Of a DNA stretch of 64,000 nucleotides, positions 1 through 12,100 are shown piece after piece. Source of the stretch: Gavia stellata. Its lineage: Eukaryota > Chordata > Aves > Gaviiformes > Gaviidae. The position numbers and the translations under genes were made by a program. The notes beneath the pieces are model-generated. The model ran no database searches. It was not told where the DNA came from and saw nothing but the letters and a program-made list of their open reading frames with translations. The stretch is from NCBI RefSeq assembly GCF_030936135.1, contig NC_082596.1, positions 72,880,888 to 72,944,887 of the forward strand. Direction: 5' to 3'. Numbering within the stretch: position 1 is the first letter of the stretch; each line of letters begins with the position of its first letter.

Positions 1-895
1 TGCTCCTCCATCCACACCTGTCTTCTACCCTTCCCCTGTGTCTCACTCATCTCTTCATCTTCCCTCTGTCTGTCCCACCTCTGGCCATGTCACAGTTGCC
101 TCCCTCTCCCCGGATGTCTTGGCTCACTGCCTGATCATCGCTATCAGGCCTCCAGCCTTCCCTGGGAGCAGAGTCTGACAGGCATTACAGCGCAACAGGT
201 TTTCTTGTCAGCCAGAAAACCGCCATGAGATGACCTCTCATTAGGCACCAGCTACCTGGGGAGGGTCTGCCGTCAGCCACGGCTGCGGAGGCTCTCCTCA
301 GGTCCAGCCTAAATACCTGTGGGTGCAGCGCCCAGCCTTGGTGATGCTCCTACCTATTCCAGGGCACCACAGGCAGGAAGGGCGGGGAGGAGTATTTTTA
401 AAGAGGGGGGATTAGCATTTGCTCTACCCTTAAAATGAGTGATTTTGCTCTCACATTTTGGAGGGTTAAGCTCCATTTTAACAACAAGGCATTAGTGAAT
501 GGAGACACCCTAAAGAAACATGACCAAAGATACCCTTGCCTTCCTCCTTTCCTTCTTTCTTCTTGCTTCAGGTGGCACATTTCAGCAACCTCCCCCTCCT
601 CCCCATACTCCTGCAGGGTAGCCACGGCCATCCCTTTATCTCCCCTACAGATATATGAAGTCTTCAGCTATGCTGCTCCATATTGCTGTGCCAAACTTTG
701 AACCACTGGAAAGAGATGGGGGACAGGGTGGGAGCGCGAGAGGTCTCATCTCTTCATAAAGCCAAACTGCCAACTCATTAATCCCCTTCAGGTGCTCTAA
801 TGTAAGTGCTTTCTTCCCAAAGCAAATTAAACGGAATTAATCTTGCTACATATTATGTGGTAATAAATCACAAGGGCAGCCCAAGCTGGGTGCTG
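1..895. other. non-coding flank, nothing assigned
   Basis: No exon, RNA gene or transposable element could be recognised. Open frames here are short, lack family resemblance and overlap on both strands. The stretch at about 760-870 is AT-rich with several TAAT/ATTA cores and reads like conserved non-coding DNA, but that is an impression that needs an alignment. Confidence 0.5.
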
Positions 896-1132
896 TTCTT
901 CTTTTGTTCTTTCTCTTTTTTCCCCCCTTCTTTTGTTTTTCTTTTTTTCTTTTTCTTTTTTCTCTTTTTCTTTTTTCTCTTTTTCCTTTTCCTTTTTCTT
1001 TCTCTTTTTTCCCCTTCGTTTTTCTTTTTCTTTTTTCCTCTTTTTTCTTTTTTTTCCCTCTTTTTTTCTTTTTTCCCCCTCTTTTTTCTTTTTCTTTTAT
1101 TTTTTTTCTTTTTTTTCTCTTTTTCTTTTTTT
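896..1132 (+). repeat. long polypyrimidine (T/C) tract
   Basis: About 237 bases consist almost entirely of T and C, with only a few G or A interruptions. The tract ends in a run of T followed by TAG at 1133-1134, so on the + strand it imitates a very long splice-acceptor pyrimidine tract. Open frames across it on both strands (Phe/Ser-rich on +, Lys/Arg-rich on -) are composition artefacts. Tracts like this can form triplex DNA and are often length-polymorphic. Confidence 0.9.
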
Positions 1133-2496
1133 AGGTGCACAACTTCTCACCTGCCAAACCCAAACTACTGCTCTGGCAATGAAATCAATAACAAACTTCT
1201 GTATTTGCCCACCTGGTCTCACAGGAGAAACATACTGTTAAGTCTTAGTGAAACTGTTTTTATTGGCTTTTTTTCCTTTGTGTGTGTGCACACTAAGAAA
1301 AACAAAACAAAACAAAAACCAGGCCTGATAGAGCAGCACCTAACAAACCAAAATTGTGAAGTACCTTCCTGAAGGGGGAATAAACCTTCTTCTGACAGTC
1401 AGAAGGATGTTTCCAAGCAATTTGCACTCTTTCTCCACTTGTGGGATTTCCATCTCCCATCCTCCCCCAGCAACACAGTCTTGGTTCACTCTCTGTAAAA
1501 GCTGCATTAGCGCAGCGGCTTGAACCCCTGCACTGCCGGTCCTGTGTCCCATCCACGGTGGCTTCAGACATCTCCCCACACAAGAGCTGTCCCCCCGGCT
1601 GCTGCTTCATCACCTGCCCAGCTCAGCAAACTCAAAAGCTGGGAGGTGCAGATAAACTGCTGCCTCCACTTCATCTTATGGGTCCTGTCGTAAGACCCTG
1701 GGGAGCTCAGCATGAATTCGGCCGAGAAGAGCATGCCTTGGCAGGTCTCAGCAGCCTCCTACCTGTGTGCATTACCTATGAACTGAGTGGCAAAAGCACC
1801 AGGCTCCACTTTCTAGGGACACCCTACTCCTGAAAGAAATCTTTCTGCAACAGTAAGATGTCTTAGTTGATCTCCGAGGGCCACCTCTGCCACCCCGAGC
1901 CATGGTCCTCACCGCCCTGTTCACCCGTTTGCAGAGCCCTGGCTGCATGGCAGTCTCTGCTTGAACAAAGATCCTGCAGGACAGCTTTGCTTGCTTGAAA
2001 ACCCTTCTAAGGACACCGCACCCAAGCCCCAGAGAGGAGCTTTAGGACATGCAGGACTTGCCCCCTGAAGCTGTGGGCCAGCTCAGGGCAGCTCCTATCT
2101 CCCTGAGCGGGTCTCGGGCATCCTGTTCTGGTGCTGCTCTCTCCGGTGGGGAGAGCCTGGCACAGCTCTGAGTCTCCTTGGGCAGGTCTAGTTCTAAAGT
2201 CCAATTAGTGTTGTCTATGCTCATATTGTAACTGAAAGAAAAAAAAGGGTTATGCTTCAGTAGGTCAAAGAGTGTGAAGAGATAAATAATTACAATAAAT
2301 GCAATATATTGAAAGATGCTACCATTTAATTAAAAGTGTATGAATTATGCATGTATCTCTTCCAACTGTGTGGGCTCAAGCAGTAAGTGAGTACATTCAG
2401 CTCTAGCTACCCCGTGAAACACATGGCTGCTTGATTTCTCACTTGCACACCTAACACTGCCAGATGAATTTTCTCTAGGAGTAAACAAGAACATGC
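1133..2496. other. non-coding, AT-rich block near 2220-2400
   Basis: No gene is recognised. Positions 2230-2360 switch abruptly to AT-rich sequence with homeodomain-type cores (TTTAATTAAA, ATGAATTATGCAT), which suggests a candidate conserved non-coding element. The 1140-1241 stretch directly after the polypyrimidine tract contains a short frame resembling the end of an EGF repeat, discussed under findings. Confidence 0.4.
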
Positions 2497-3201
2497 ATGG
2501 GGTTTGCTTGGAGTTACCTCACTTTTCTGCGCTCTCAAGCTCCTGACAAGGGACGCGAATCTCATCCCACCGGTGCTCCCCCCAGGAGGGTGGAGACTGC
2601 CTTTCAGGCCATTTGTACATCAGACTTAAAAATCACGCTATTTAGGGGCGCAGAGTTGCTGGGAAGGAAAGCAGTGGGGTGGGCTACCAATACCTGGCCC
2701 CCATGGGGCCGTGCAGGCGGTAGCATCCTGCAGCTTTGGGGCATAAAGCCTTATGTGGGACCCACAGGTTGGCCAAGAACTGCAGCAGCCCAGCAGGGAT
2801 GGGACAGGAGGACAGGGCTTGGTGGTGAAAACGTCCCAGCACCTGCAGCTCCCCAGAGCATCCCAGGGTGGCATTGCCGCCCCCACCCCGAGGTGGCTAA
2901 TGTCACCATCAGACACCTGGGGCTCAGCTCAGCTTTCAGCAAACTTACTGCAAGCTATGTCATCAATATGGAAGCGTGTCTTTTTATAAACGCTCTGCTG
3001 TCCTTTGGGGTAAACAGAAAATCTTCCCCGTCAAGGCAGATGGTTGTTCTCTGCGGCATTGCCGAGCCCATCCTGGCAGATTGCGCCCAGGGCTATGCCA
3101 TCAATCTTCTGCTAAAGGATGCTTCCTTCTCATATCTTCGTTTACCAAATGTAGTGGAGCAAAATCCCACGAGAGAAAACAGATCTTATTATTGTTTGTA
3201 G
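2497..3201 (+). other. unassigned 234-codon open frame
   Basis: An ATG-initiated frame stays open for 234 codons in sequence of only moderate GC content, which is longer than expected by chance in this flank. The product resembles no family I know. It has no clear signal peptide, membrane segment or repeat. The first half is Pro/Gly/Trp-rich, as translated GC-rich non-coding DNA often is. The second half (from about 2930) overlaps sequence that continues past the stop with the same conserved-looking character to about 3420. That favours a constrained non-coding element over a protein. It could also be an exon of an unrecognised lineage-specific transcript. Confidence 0.2.
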
Positions 3202-6200
3202 AAAATTCAAACGGTCTGTTATGAAATTAAAACAGGAAACGAAGTGATTGGGGAGGGCGAGAGACTCCTCTCCCTAATCACTTAATAGAGGCCCATACAT
3301 CTCGTTAGAGCTTGCAGTAAATCACGCCTTGTTATCAGCCAGATGTGCGAGCTTATGAAATCTGAATCCAAATGTTCATCTCTAGCTAATTTACTGTTGA
3401 TTTCTTCCTCGTTTCCATGCCTTACAGAAAAGAGAATGGGCAAGATCTTTTGGGGTATTTTCCATGCTTATACAAACTCCGCCTTTTTCTTCCAGGGAAA
3501 CTTTGGCCTGGGTTCAGCAAGGCACTTACTTACTTACACATGCCCAGCTTCAGGGTGGGACTGGTCTCCCAGGCTCGCCCCCAAATAGGTGGGGGTAATT
3601 CAAACAGCCGCAGCGAAAGCGCTCGCCTGTGCTGCGTGCTGTGCCAAGGCTTTAAATCACGAGATACTCTTACCGGGCACAGTTAGTAAGTTAAGTTATG
3701 CACGGCTGTTTTCCTGCATGCTTTTTTGTTGATGACAGAGGGTTGGCTCAGGGGAGTTGGATATCTCCAGGTACCAGGGTTCGGGAGAAGGAAGGGCCAA
3801 AAGCAACTAAAGCCCAGAAGAGAATATATTTTTTTACTTTGACCTTTTGTTAGTGTGTGCTATGGGGTGTGCGCCCCCTTCTCTGCACTCTGAAGGCAGA
3901 GGAGGCTACAGAAAGGCAGAGGGGGACCAAAAGCTGTGATGTGAGCTACTGTTCTTTATTTGGTGATGTCCCTCTCCTGGTTACATCCCTGTGGCATATG
4001 CCGTTGCCAGCCTGGTCTCGCCGTGAGCCCTGGCTCCCCTGCCAGGTTTGAGCCCGCCTGCGGGTGGCATCTGGCCCTGGATACGTGGCGAGAGGCTTTT
4101 AGGGATGCTCTGGGATATCTTTTCTGAACACAAGATAGATAATCAAGCTCAAGACTTGAGCATGAAACTTGGCTGAGGAAGAGGGTATGTGGAGAGCAGC
4201 CCAGGGACGGGATGTGTTTCTCAAACTGAGTCTGTGGGAGCTTCCCACTCAAATGCGGGCCACATCAAAACGTACCTGTGACCCCTGGCTTGCAGAGCCC
4301 AGGGTGATCTGGCTGTTTTCCTTCCCTTTCCTCCTCGGGGCAGGGACCATACCTACTGCCATAGCAGCCATGGCTGCTGTCCGGTGAGGGAGAGGTGGGG
4401 AATGGTTGAGAGCTCTCATGGAATGTCTTGTAGAGACTTGACCCACTAAAATTCAATTGCAGAAAGAGGAGCTCACCCCACTTTCTTTTGTGAGCATTTC
4501 TGAGCAGCAGTAAGAGCCCAAACATAAAGCAAAACTCAGCAATGGCTGAGCAAAAGCCTGGTAGGGGCTGAACTCTTCGAGCAGGGAGAAAGTACTGCTT
4601 TAAGACATTGACTGTCTTTTTAGAGGAAGTTCCTCAAAACAGTTTGGCTGAACCACCAGTTAGAGGAGATGTTCTCCTTGGCCAGCAGAGAAGTAGGCAG
4701 TGGTAAAAGCGCCCGGTCCATATCCCTCCTGCAAGCGCTGCGGAGCACAGCACAGGCAGTGCAGGGATTTTGTGGCCTCTGGGAAAAGGTACTGGGAAAG
4801 CACGGCGGAGGTCTTACCAGTCTCCTGGTTTTGTGAGCTGGGGGAGAGGAAGAGGACGGGAAAGAGAGTTGCACCAAAGTCTGCATGGGCAGTGGAAAAC
4901 TTTGGTTACTTCGTAGGTGATTTTTATATGTCAGAACAAATAGACGAGCCCAGCATGCTGTGTGAACTTGTGGGATTCTTTCTTTTCATTATTTATTAAC
5001 ACAATGGCATTTGAAGTGTGTGTTGGCAAGTGGAAATGGGCTTGAGAGACAGGAAAAATACTTCTCCGGGCCTTTTTCTGCTTTGAAAGCAATAAAAAAT
5101 AGCTTTTGCTTTGCAGAATTACTCTGTCATACTTATTTTTGTCTTACTGGGTTTCTCTTACTTGTGTGTACATGTGTGCAACTTTAAACAATGGAATTTC
5201 ATCTAAAGCATCTACATGGAAATGTGCTCACTTCAGAAAGATGAGCAATGGGCATATAAATGTCAACTGGATACTGATCCAAAGAAGTATGAGCTCTCAA
5301 AAAAAAGAAGGGGTGTAGGGAAATGTAAAGAAAAACCTTCAGTGGAAAGACATTGGGCAAACACAGCATCTGCCTCACAACAGCCCAGCTGTGGCCTACT
5401 CTGGAGCAATCAGGCTGCCACCACAGGAGATGTCTAAACAGCTAACCTTGAAAAATTCTGGTTTACCAGCACCATGAATAGAGGTCTTGAAGTTGTGAAA
5501 ATGTGAAAACTGCAGGTGGTTAACAGAATTTCTATTGGGTAAAATATCAACGGGATGTAAAGAACTGCAGTCTGGTTCAGCTCTTGTCTGAAGATAGCTC
5601 GGCTGCAGAGAGCCCAGACGTAGCCCCAGCAAGTGATGCATAAACAGGGTGCATTGGCATTGAGGTGTTGGGGATCCTTCCAAAGGCGAAGGCTGGCAAT
5701 TAACATCGGCGCACTCACAAAACAGGCTGAAACCCACAGTCAGGGCAGCCCTACTGAATGGACTTCCCTTGCCTTCAGGCTCTTGAGAGGCAGGGAGAGG
5801 GCTCGCCACTAAAAAACAGTCTAAAATGGACAGAAACTGTTGGTAGCATGGGTAACCGCAGGGGTACCTGCAGTCTGTGGGTAGGCGAGGAGCTGGCAGA
5901 ACTTCCTCGGCTGAACAGCTCCAGGGGGATGGAGACCGATGTAAATCCCCTTCCTGTGGGCACAAGATACACCCTGCAGTCGGCGGGCTTGTTCATGAGC
6001 CGAGGAGAGGAATAAAGCGTTGCCTCCACTCTGAAGAAAGCCCGCCATTCAAACCTGAAAGATCTCTCGCTTCTCCTGAGAAAGAAGTCTTGAGGGTTGG
6101 TAGCTGGGGGGGTGTCATACCACAGCACCACCGGTGTGTTTCAGCAATGCTTAAAGAGAGAAACCAGTAGGACTCCTAAAACCCTAGAAAATAAAAGGGC

Positions 6201-7910
6201 AGATTTAGGATAACTCCCCTTACATAAACAACCGCTCATGCCCACACTTGGGAAGAAACCTATACAGTATCAATGAGGAATAAATAACTGGGTGTATTTG
6301 CTTTGGTGGCTTTCCCAGCTCGCCGGAAAAGGCTTATTCATAGTCATACCTGTATTCTCTAACGTACCGACTTCCTTTCCTTTCTGCTCAAAGGGCTTAC
6401 CCTCAGCCTGCTCTGCTTTGTACTGCACAGAGGTAGCAGGTGATGGTTCACTGGCATTTTTAAGCTTCATTGAAGTTTTCTGCATAACGGCTGCGTCTCA
6501 CGCAGGGTAAATATACAAAAGGATAGAGCCCTTTTGCGGGCAGACCTACCTGCTACACGTGAAAGCCAGCAAGGTGAGGCTGCACACCAATCTCACTGTT
6601 GAGGGTTTACAGTTTGCTTTTCTCCAGACCCACTGTGGTCTGCAAGGGCAAAGGAAGAAACGCAACTGGCAGAAAAGGCAGCCAGGGAACATCAGGCACA
6701 AACAGTGATAATGTCTACCTTGAGGTCAGGCTCAGAAGAAGAGTTTGGAGGGCCTTTGGGGATAGAAAAGGATTTGAAAGAAACTGTCTTCCCATTTGAC
6801 TTGTACTGTGACCACGGAGACAAGACTTTGCATACTGTCAGGGAGAGGGAGAGAAACCTTGAGACTATCTACTACTTAACTTAGAAAAAACCACACAAAA
6901 CCATAATCTCTAAACATACCATGCCCCTGTGTGGGTTGAACTTCAAACCTTTCAAAAGATAGGTAAGACTTTAAAAATATTCAGGTGAGTAAAACCCATC
7001 TAGCCGTGCCAGGAAATACCATGAATGCCTGTGTCTTTGACACCTAAATATCTTTTTTATATATATCAAAATAGCTCACACTGAGGTAGAAGCATCTGTG
7101 GCTTCTTCTGCTACCACTCCTAAGGTTTAAAGCTAATAAGAAGCTGGGAATTTTTTTTAAATCATAAACCAGGCTTTGCGTCAGCATAACTTAAGCTGTG
7201 GTCAAGGAAAAAGAAAAAAAAAAGGTAGTAGACATAACCGGCTGAAAGGAAGAAGTACATGCATGAGTGTACACAAAAGCTGCTGAAATAAATTACTAGA
7301 CTGCTTTTAAACTTGCACTGAGATGCCTGCAGCATCCTAGTTAGGGCAGAGGGAGCAGCTCTCTCAATGAACCAGCGGTGTGAGTGCTGGGAGTGGTCCA
7401 GCTGCAGAGGACAGTGTCATGCTGAGTTTGCTCTGACCTAGGACTGTGATGCCATGGAAAGGACAGGTCCTTGCCTTGCCTGCCTCTGCCACTGTGTTCC
7501 TGCTACACGCTTTGTACTGCTGGTAGCTTTGTGTCTCTGTATAATCAAGTGGGTCAGGGAGTTGATCTTCCTGAAAATTAATGCAGTAACAAAACAACTA
7601 CCTTGTTCATCCACCTCACAACACCCGAAAATGCAAGTGTTAGCTGGAAGAAGGTGGTGGGACTGCAGGGGCAGACAGCAATGTGGGATTGTCCCTTGTG
7701 AGAATTAGGCTGGCTTCAGTGAGTTACAAAACCATCCTCCATGGATGCATGGAGCCAGTTTATCTGCTTTTGGAGGTAACATCTCTTGGAGAGAGTTGTG
7801 ATACGACTGAAAACACAGTTCAGTGTCTTAGAAAAATTTTATGTTGATTTTCCAGTGCTTCCCTTCTAACATTTCAGGTGGCCTTAATAAGATATAGCCA
7901 TAATGGTATT
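3202..7910. other. non-coding flank
   Basis: No exon or RNA gene was recognised. A minus-strand frame at 5396-5965 and overlapping frames on both strands at 5750-6170 are open in several phases at once and match nothing known to me. Positions 3202-3420 continue the possible conserved block noted for the preceding open frame. Confidence 0.45.
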
Positions 7911-7953
7911 GGTTGGAAGGGATCTCTAGAGGTCATCAGGTGTAACCTCAGCT
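7911..7953 (-). mobile_element. degraded CR1 LINE 3'-end fragment
   Basis: The stretch GGTTGGAAGGGATCTCTAGA followed by GGTCATC matches the reverse complement of the conserved 3' end of avian CR1 elements. The similarity fades after about 45 bases and the usual terminal short repeats are missing, so this is an old, heavily truncated copy. Confidence 0.65.
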
Positions 7954-9064
7954 GATTAAATTATTAAGTATCAACATTTTTCAGTAGGTCAGTAGCTTCT
8001 GATCTTTTTTTTTATTATCCTGTGGGTTTCCCTCATCCCCCTTATCAAACAGCAGTCAGAGCATTCAAGGATGCTCTTGGGAGGACTTCCAGCCTTGAAC
8101 TGAAGTGATCCTCTCCAGCTGAAAGTAAACACGCGTGGTGTATCGACGAGGAGGGTGCCCTACTGAAGCTGACGCTGGTTGTCCGGATTTTACTGCACCG
8201 CACTGTACCGTTGCACAAAGTGCAGTGGAAACACCAAGGCCAAGAACAGAGTCGGTGAGAAGGCTGTAAGGTCTTGCTGTAGCTTGAGCAGAGTTCCCTT
8301 ACTCTGTGAAGACTGCAGTAATGGTGGTGGTGGGAGCTTTTATAATCCATTCAAATTCAAAAGTGGGAATTTGAGGAAAGGCATTCCCTAACGTTACTCA
8401 GGCCTTTGCTTTTGCACTGCTTTGTGTGCCCAGCCAGATCGTAGGTTAGGGGAGAAGGAATGACACCACCAGCTGAATCTCACTGCTGTACTGCTAGAGC
8501 ACATGTCTTACCACCTCCTTTAACAAAGAAATAGAGACAAGTACATCTGCTCTTTTCAAACTGTCAAAAAGCCACTCGTCCTGTTTGCTTTCTGAGAAAA
8601 AGAAGGTGATGCCCAGAAGTATTCAGTGTCTCTAAAACATATACTCAGAGAAAAGGAAGAAATATGCTCATGAAATGGTTGTCCCACTGTGACCTGCGAC
8701 AGTTTCAGGCAGCCTGGAGAACTGGTGAATTAAGCCGAGGGCATCCTGCAGGCTCTCCTGGCCAACAGATGGAGAAACCAGGGCTGCTTCTACATGATGG
8801 ATGACCACTGTCGGCCTTTGTACGGTCTAATTTGAGCAAGATCAAAACTATGGGTGATGATAAGCCTAAAGGCACCAGCACAAGGTTGAAGGACAGAGCT
8901 ACAGCTGCATGGTGGCCAGAGCATGCAGTAGGCTATCAAGAAGAATGGGCATCTGGGACACACAGACAGGCGACCTCTTCTCACCAAGCAAGGTTTTTTT
9001 CATCTTGTCTTCTCAACGCTCTTGGAAAGGACTGTAATAAAATGAAAATGGGACCAGGAAACGT
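7954..9064. other. non-coding, nothing assigned
   Basis: No gene or repeat was recognised between the CR1 remnant and the GGAA microsatellite. Short frames on both strands are unsupported. Confidence 0.45.
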
Positions 9065-9110
9065 GGAAGGAAGGAAGGAAGGAAGGAAGGAAGGAAGGAA
9101 GGAAGGAAGG
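9065..9110 (+). repeat. (GGAA)n microsatellite
   Basis: About eleven and a half uninterrupted GGAA units are present. Frames running through it encode artificial Lys-Glu-Gly-Arg repeats. GGAA arrays can serve as clustered ETS-factor sites, but nothing here indicates a function. Confidence 0.95.
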
Positions 9111-12100
9111 ACGGACAGTCTTTGAGAAGAAAAAATCTTTTCTTAGGGCATTTAGACATTGCCGAGCTATCCAAACCACCTGCACCCAAAGGATTTAATA
9201 CTGTTTTTCTCAGCATCTGCTGATCAGGTCATGTACAGCATTTCATTTTGCACTAGTAAAAGAAATACAGATTCTAGAAAGCTCTTATTTCATTATCAAA
9301 ACCAACACCACAAGCAGCTCTGGGTTTCTAGTGCTGGCCCTTTCGAGTCCATTATAACCAATAAATGGGGCAAAGCCATCTGTGTGCAGCTTGACAGGGG
9401 AGGGAGTGAGTCATGGCAATCGTGCCCCACAGTACCATATCACAGCAACAAAATTGGATGAGCAATCTTGGAACTTGCCTTCAGGCAGCTGTCTGGCTGA
9501 TCTCACAGATCTCACTGCAACAAAATGTCAATATTTTAATACCTTTGACATTTCTTTAGCTTCAAGAGACAATAGTGAATCTTTCTTGGCTACTTACTAA
9601 GAGGTGATTATTTCAGGAAAAGCAGCTCATTCTTCTTATCTGAAGAGACAATACTGGAAATAATCTTTTTTTCATTGAATTTAAGAGTAACCAGCATCAA
9701 ATAAAAGCCTGGTTAATTAACTAAAGTCATCGAACAACCCTCAAATGGATTTAGTTTCAAGTAGCAACTAAATAGATCTAATGCCTAGGAACCGTCCAAA
9801 CACCTCAGGCGGGTCCTGCCTTTTCTGTTCCTCCAGAAGTGAATGCTCAAGGAAAGGTTGCCTGTAATGCACAAGGCAATGCTCAAGGCTTAGTAAGCAA
9901 GTCTTACTACCATTCACAAGAGGGTACGGGCCAGATGCCTGCTGCCGTAAGCTGGCGCAGCTCTGTTCAGCTCACGGCCTGCACAAATACCTTCTAAGAA
10001 GTGGGAACAAATAGAGCCTGGTGGAAATAAGCATAATTCATCAAGTTTCTTAAGGGCTAAGGTAGAGGACTAAGCTGCCAAGTAAAGGAAGATGATGCCT
10101 GTGATTTAGACCCGCTTGGAAAAGATTACTTGAAGTTTCTAGATAGCTATGGTAATGCAGATGGTCCTTCCCTGTAAAAAGGTAGATGCTGCTCTGTACC
10201 CATACAGATCTGTAGGACAAGATATACACATACAGAATATTTAGTGAGCTCCAGGGAGCAACCTTGCTCTTTGAAGAGCCCTGGCAGGCAGCAACCTTAG
10301 AACGCAGTTGCCATCCAACATATGTTCTTCTGCCCAAACAGGGTAGCTACACCAGGACAAAGTTAATGTGACTACTGCAAGACAGTGAAGCTGAAAAGTT
10401 TGCCATTTGCAAATGGCACGCTAGCCTTGCAAAGTGTGGTAGGGCTGAGGAGGGTGCAGAAGAACCAGGCTGTGTGGATGGGTGGTTGTATGTGGACATT
10501 CCACCTTATCAAGTACATGCTTGGTTATGCTGCTGCTCTAGCGCTGCTCAGTTCAGGTGAGGGGATGTTTGATCACTTCGGGCACCATGAGAGGGTAAGA
10601 TGCACCTTGACATTGCACTGCTCAGGACATCGTGGAGAACACGGGGCACTTCCAAAGCTATTTTTAGGTTTTCTGCAATCTGACAAAAGGCTTTTTGCAG
10701 AAGCTGACCAACCAAGTCCCAGCGTCAAAGCAATGTAGCTGAGTTAGCACACAGCTGTGCTATAAACCAGATGTAGCACTGCACTGATTTATCTGATATA
10801 TTGCCATATATGCTCCTTTTTCTGGATCTGCCAGTTTAGTCAGTATCAACTTGGAAAGGAGGATGGATTCACAGCAAAGGTGTTACCTAAAAGTCTAAGG
10901 AGTGCAAAGCAATAGGACCTTGATGAGCAAATGATCCTGCAACCTCTTCAGGTCTAGTCACAGCAACAGAGTGTGTCCTCAGCTTCACCACAGCTGTCCC
11001 ACAGAACCGCTTCTCAGCGTGTGAGAAATGCTGTTTCACACCAGCAAAGCTCTGTCTGATGGTGATATTTTCCCTGCCCGGGGTTAGGTTTCTCAGCTGG
11101 CAGGCTTAGCACCATGTGGGAGGTTCAGTGAGGTTTCATGCATGTCCCATATGCTGCCCTTCCTCTGTAAACACACAGGTCTGCAAATCTGGCTGAAAAT
11201 AAAGTGAACAGCAACCCTTGCCCTGCTAAGGACTGCGTATTTCCATTCAGATGCCATGTTTCCGTGTGAAGCATCCCTGCCTTGACCATTCTGTAAGGAC
11301 TTCTTTGGTCCTATTCATTTTTCTCTTGTTCTTCGTCATTGTAAGCTAAACAGTCAACAGGTATTTTGGAGGTAAGAGGGGAGCCCAGTGGCAGGCAGGA
11401 CTTTGAGGCCCTAATTGAGGAAAGGAGAGAGGTGCGTTGGAAGTCCTCTCTGGCTCCTGAAGCGTCATCTTCCCTTTTTGGTGCTCACTTAAAGGCTTTG
11501 CTGAATACAAGTGCATGGTAATATTCTGGGTGCTTTGCTTTCTGCAGAATGGATAGGCTCCTTTCAACATGGTTTGCTTCCAAAAGCACAAAAAAAGAAA
11601 GTGTGTTTTATATGTGAGCTAGCATTGTTTTCTACGGGATCTTTTGAGATCCCAGGAAATGTGTGAGAAGAAAAATTTTCCTTTTAGGTTGTCCCACTAT
11701 TGCTTATGGACAGAAAATTAAACATTTGGGAAGCCAAAAAGTAGGCTTTCTACCTCTTCCATTGAAATACGAGCGCAACAGTTCACTCCAAGTTAAAATG
11801 TGAGAAATGGGATAGATTAAATGAATCTTCTCTCAAAGATAACTTTTAACGATGACATGATTCTCTGCAGAGAAAAATGTTTTTACTGTTCTTTTTAAAA
11901 AAAATCAAATAGAAAAATAAATTACATTGTGTATCAGTTTCTCTTTAATGTGATTGAATAGGGGGTTGTTTTTAATTAAGACAAAAGTCTCCATGTTAAT
12001 AGTCTTGATTAAAGGGGCTTTTTAAATAGTTTATCTGCCTGGCTGTATTCCATCCTAAAGCTCTGCAGAGGAAGATGTTTTTCATGCTGAATTTAAATGC

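Noticed and set aside
806-1372. 188-codon Phe/Ser-rich frame and its Lys/Arg-rich counterpart on the other strand
   Set aside because: Direct translation of the polypyrimidine tract.
5396-5965. 189-codon minus-strand frame
   Set aside because: Overlaps open frames on the opposite strand, no recognisable domain, Cys/Ser/Pro composition typical of translated non-coding DNA.
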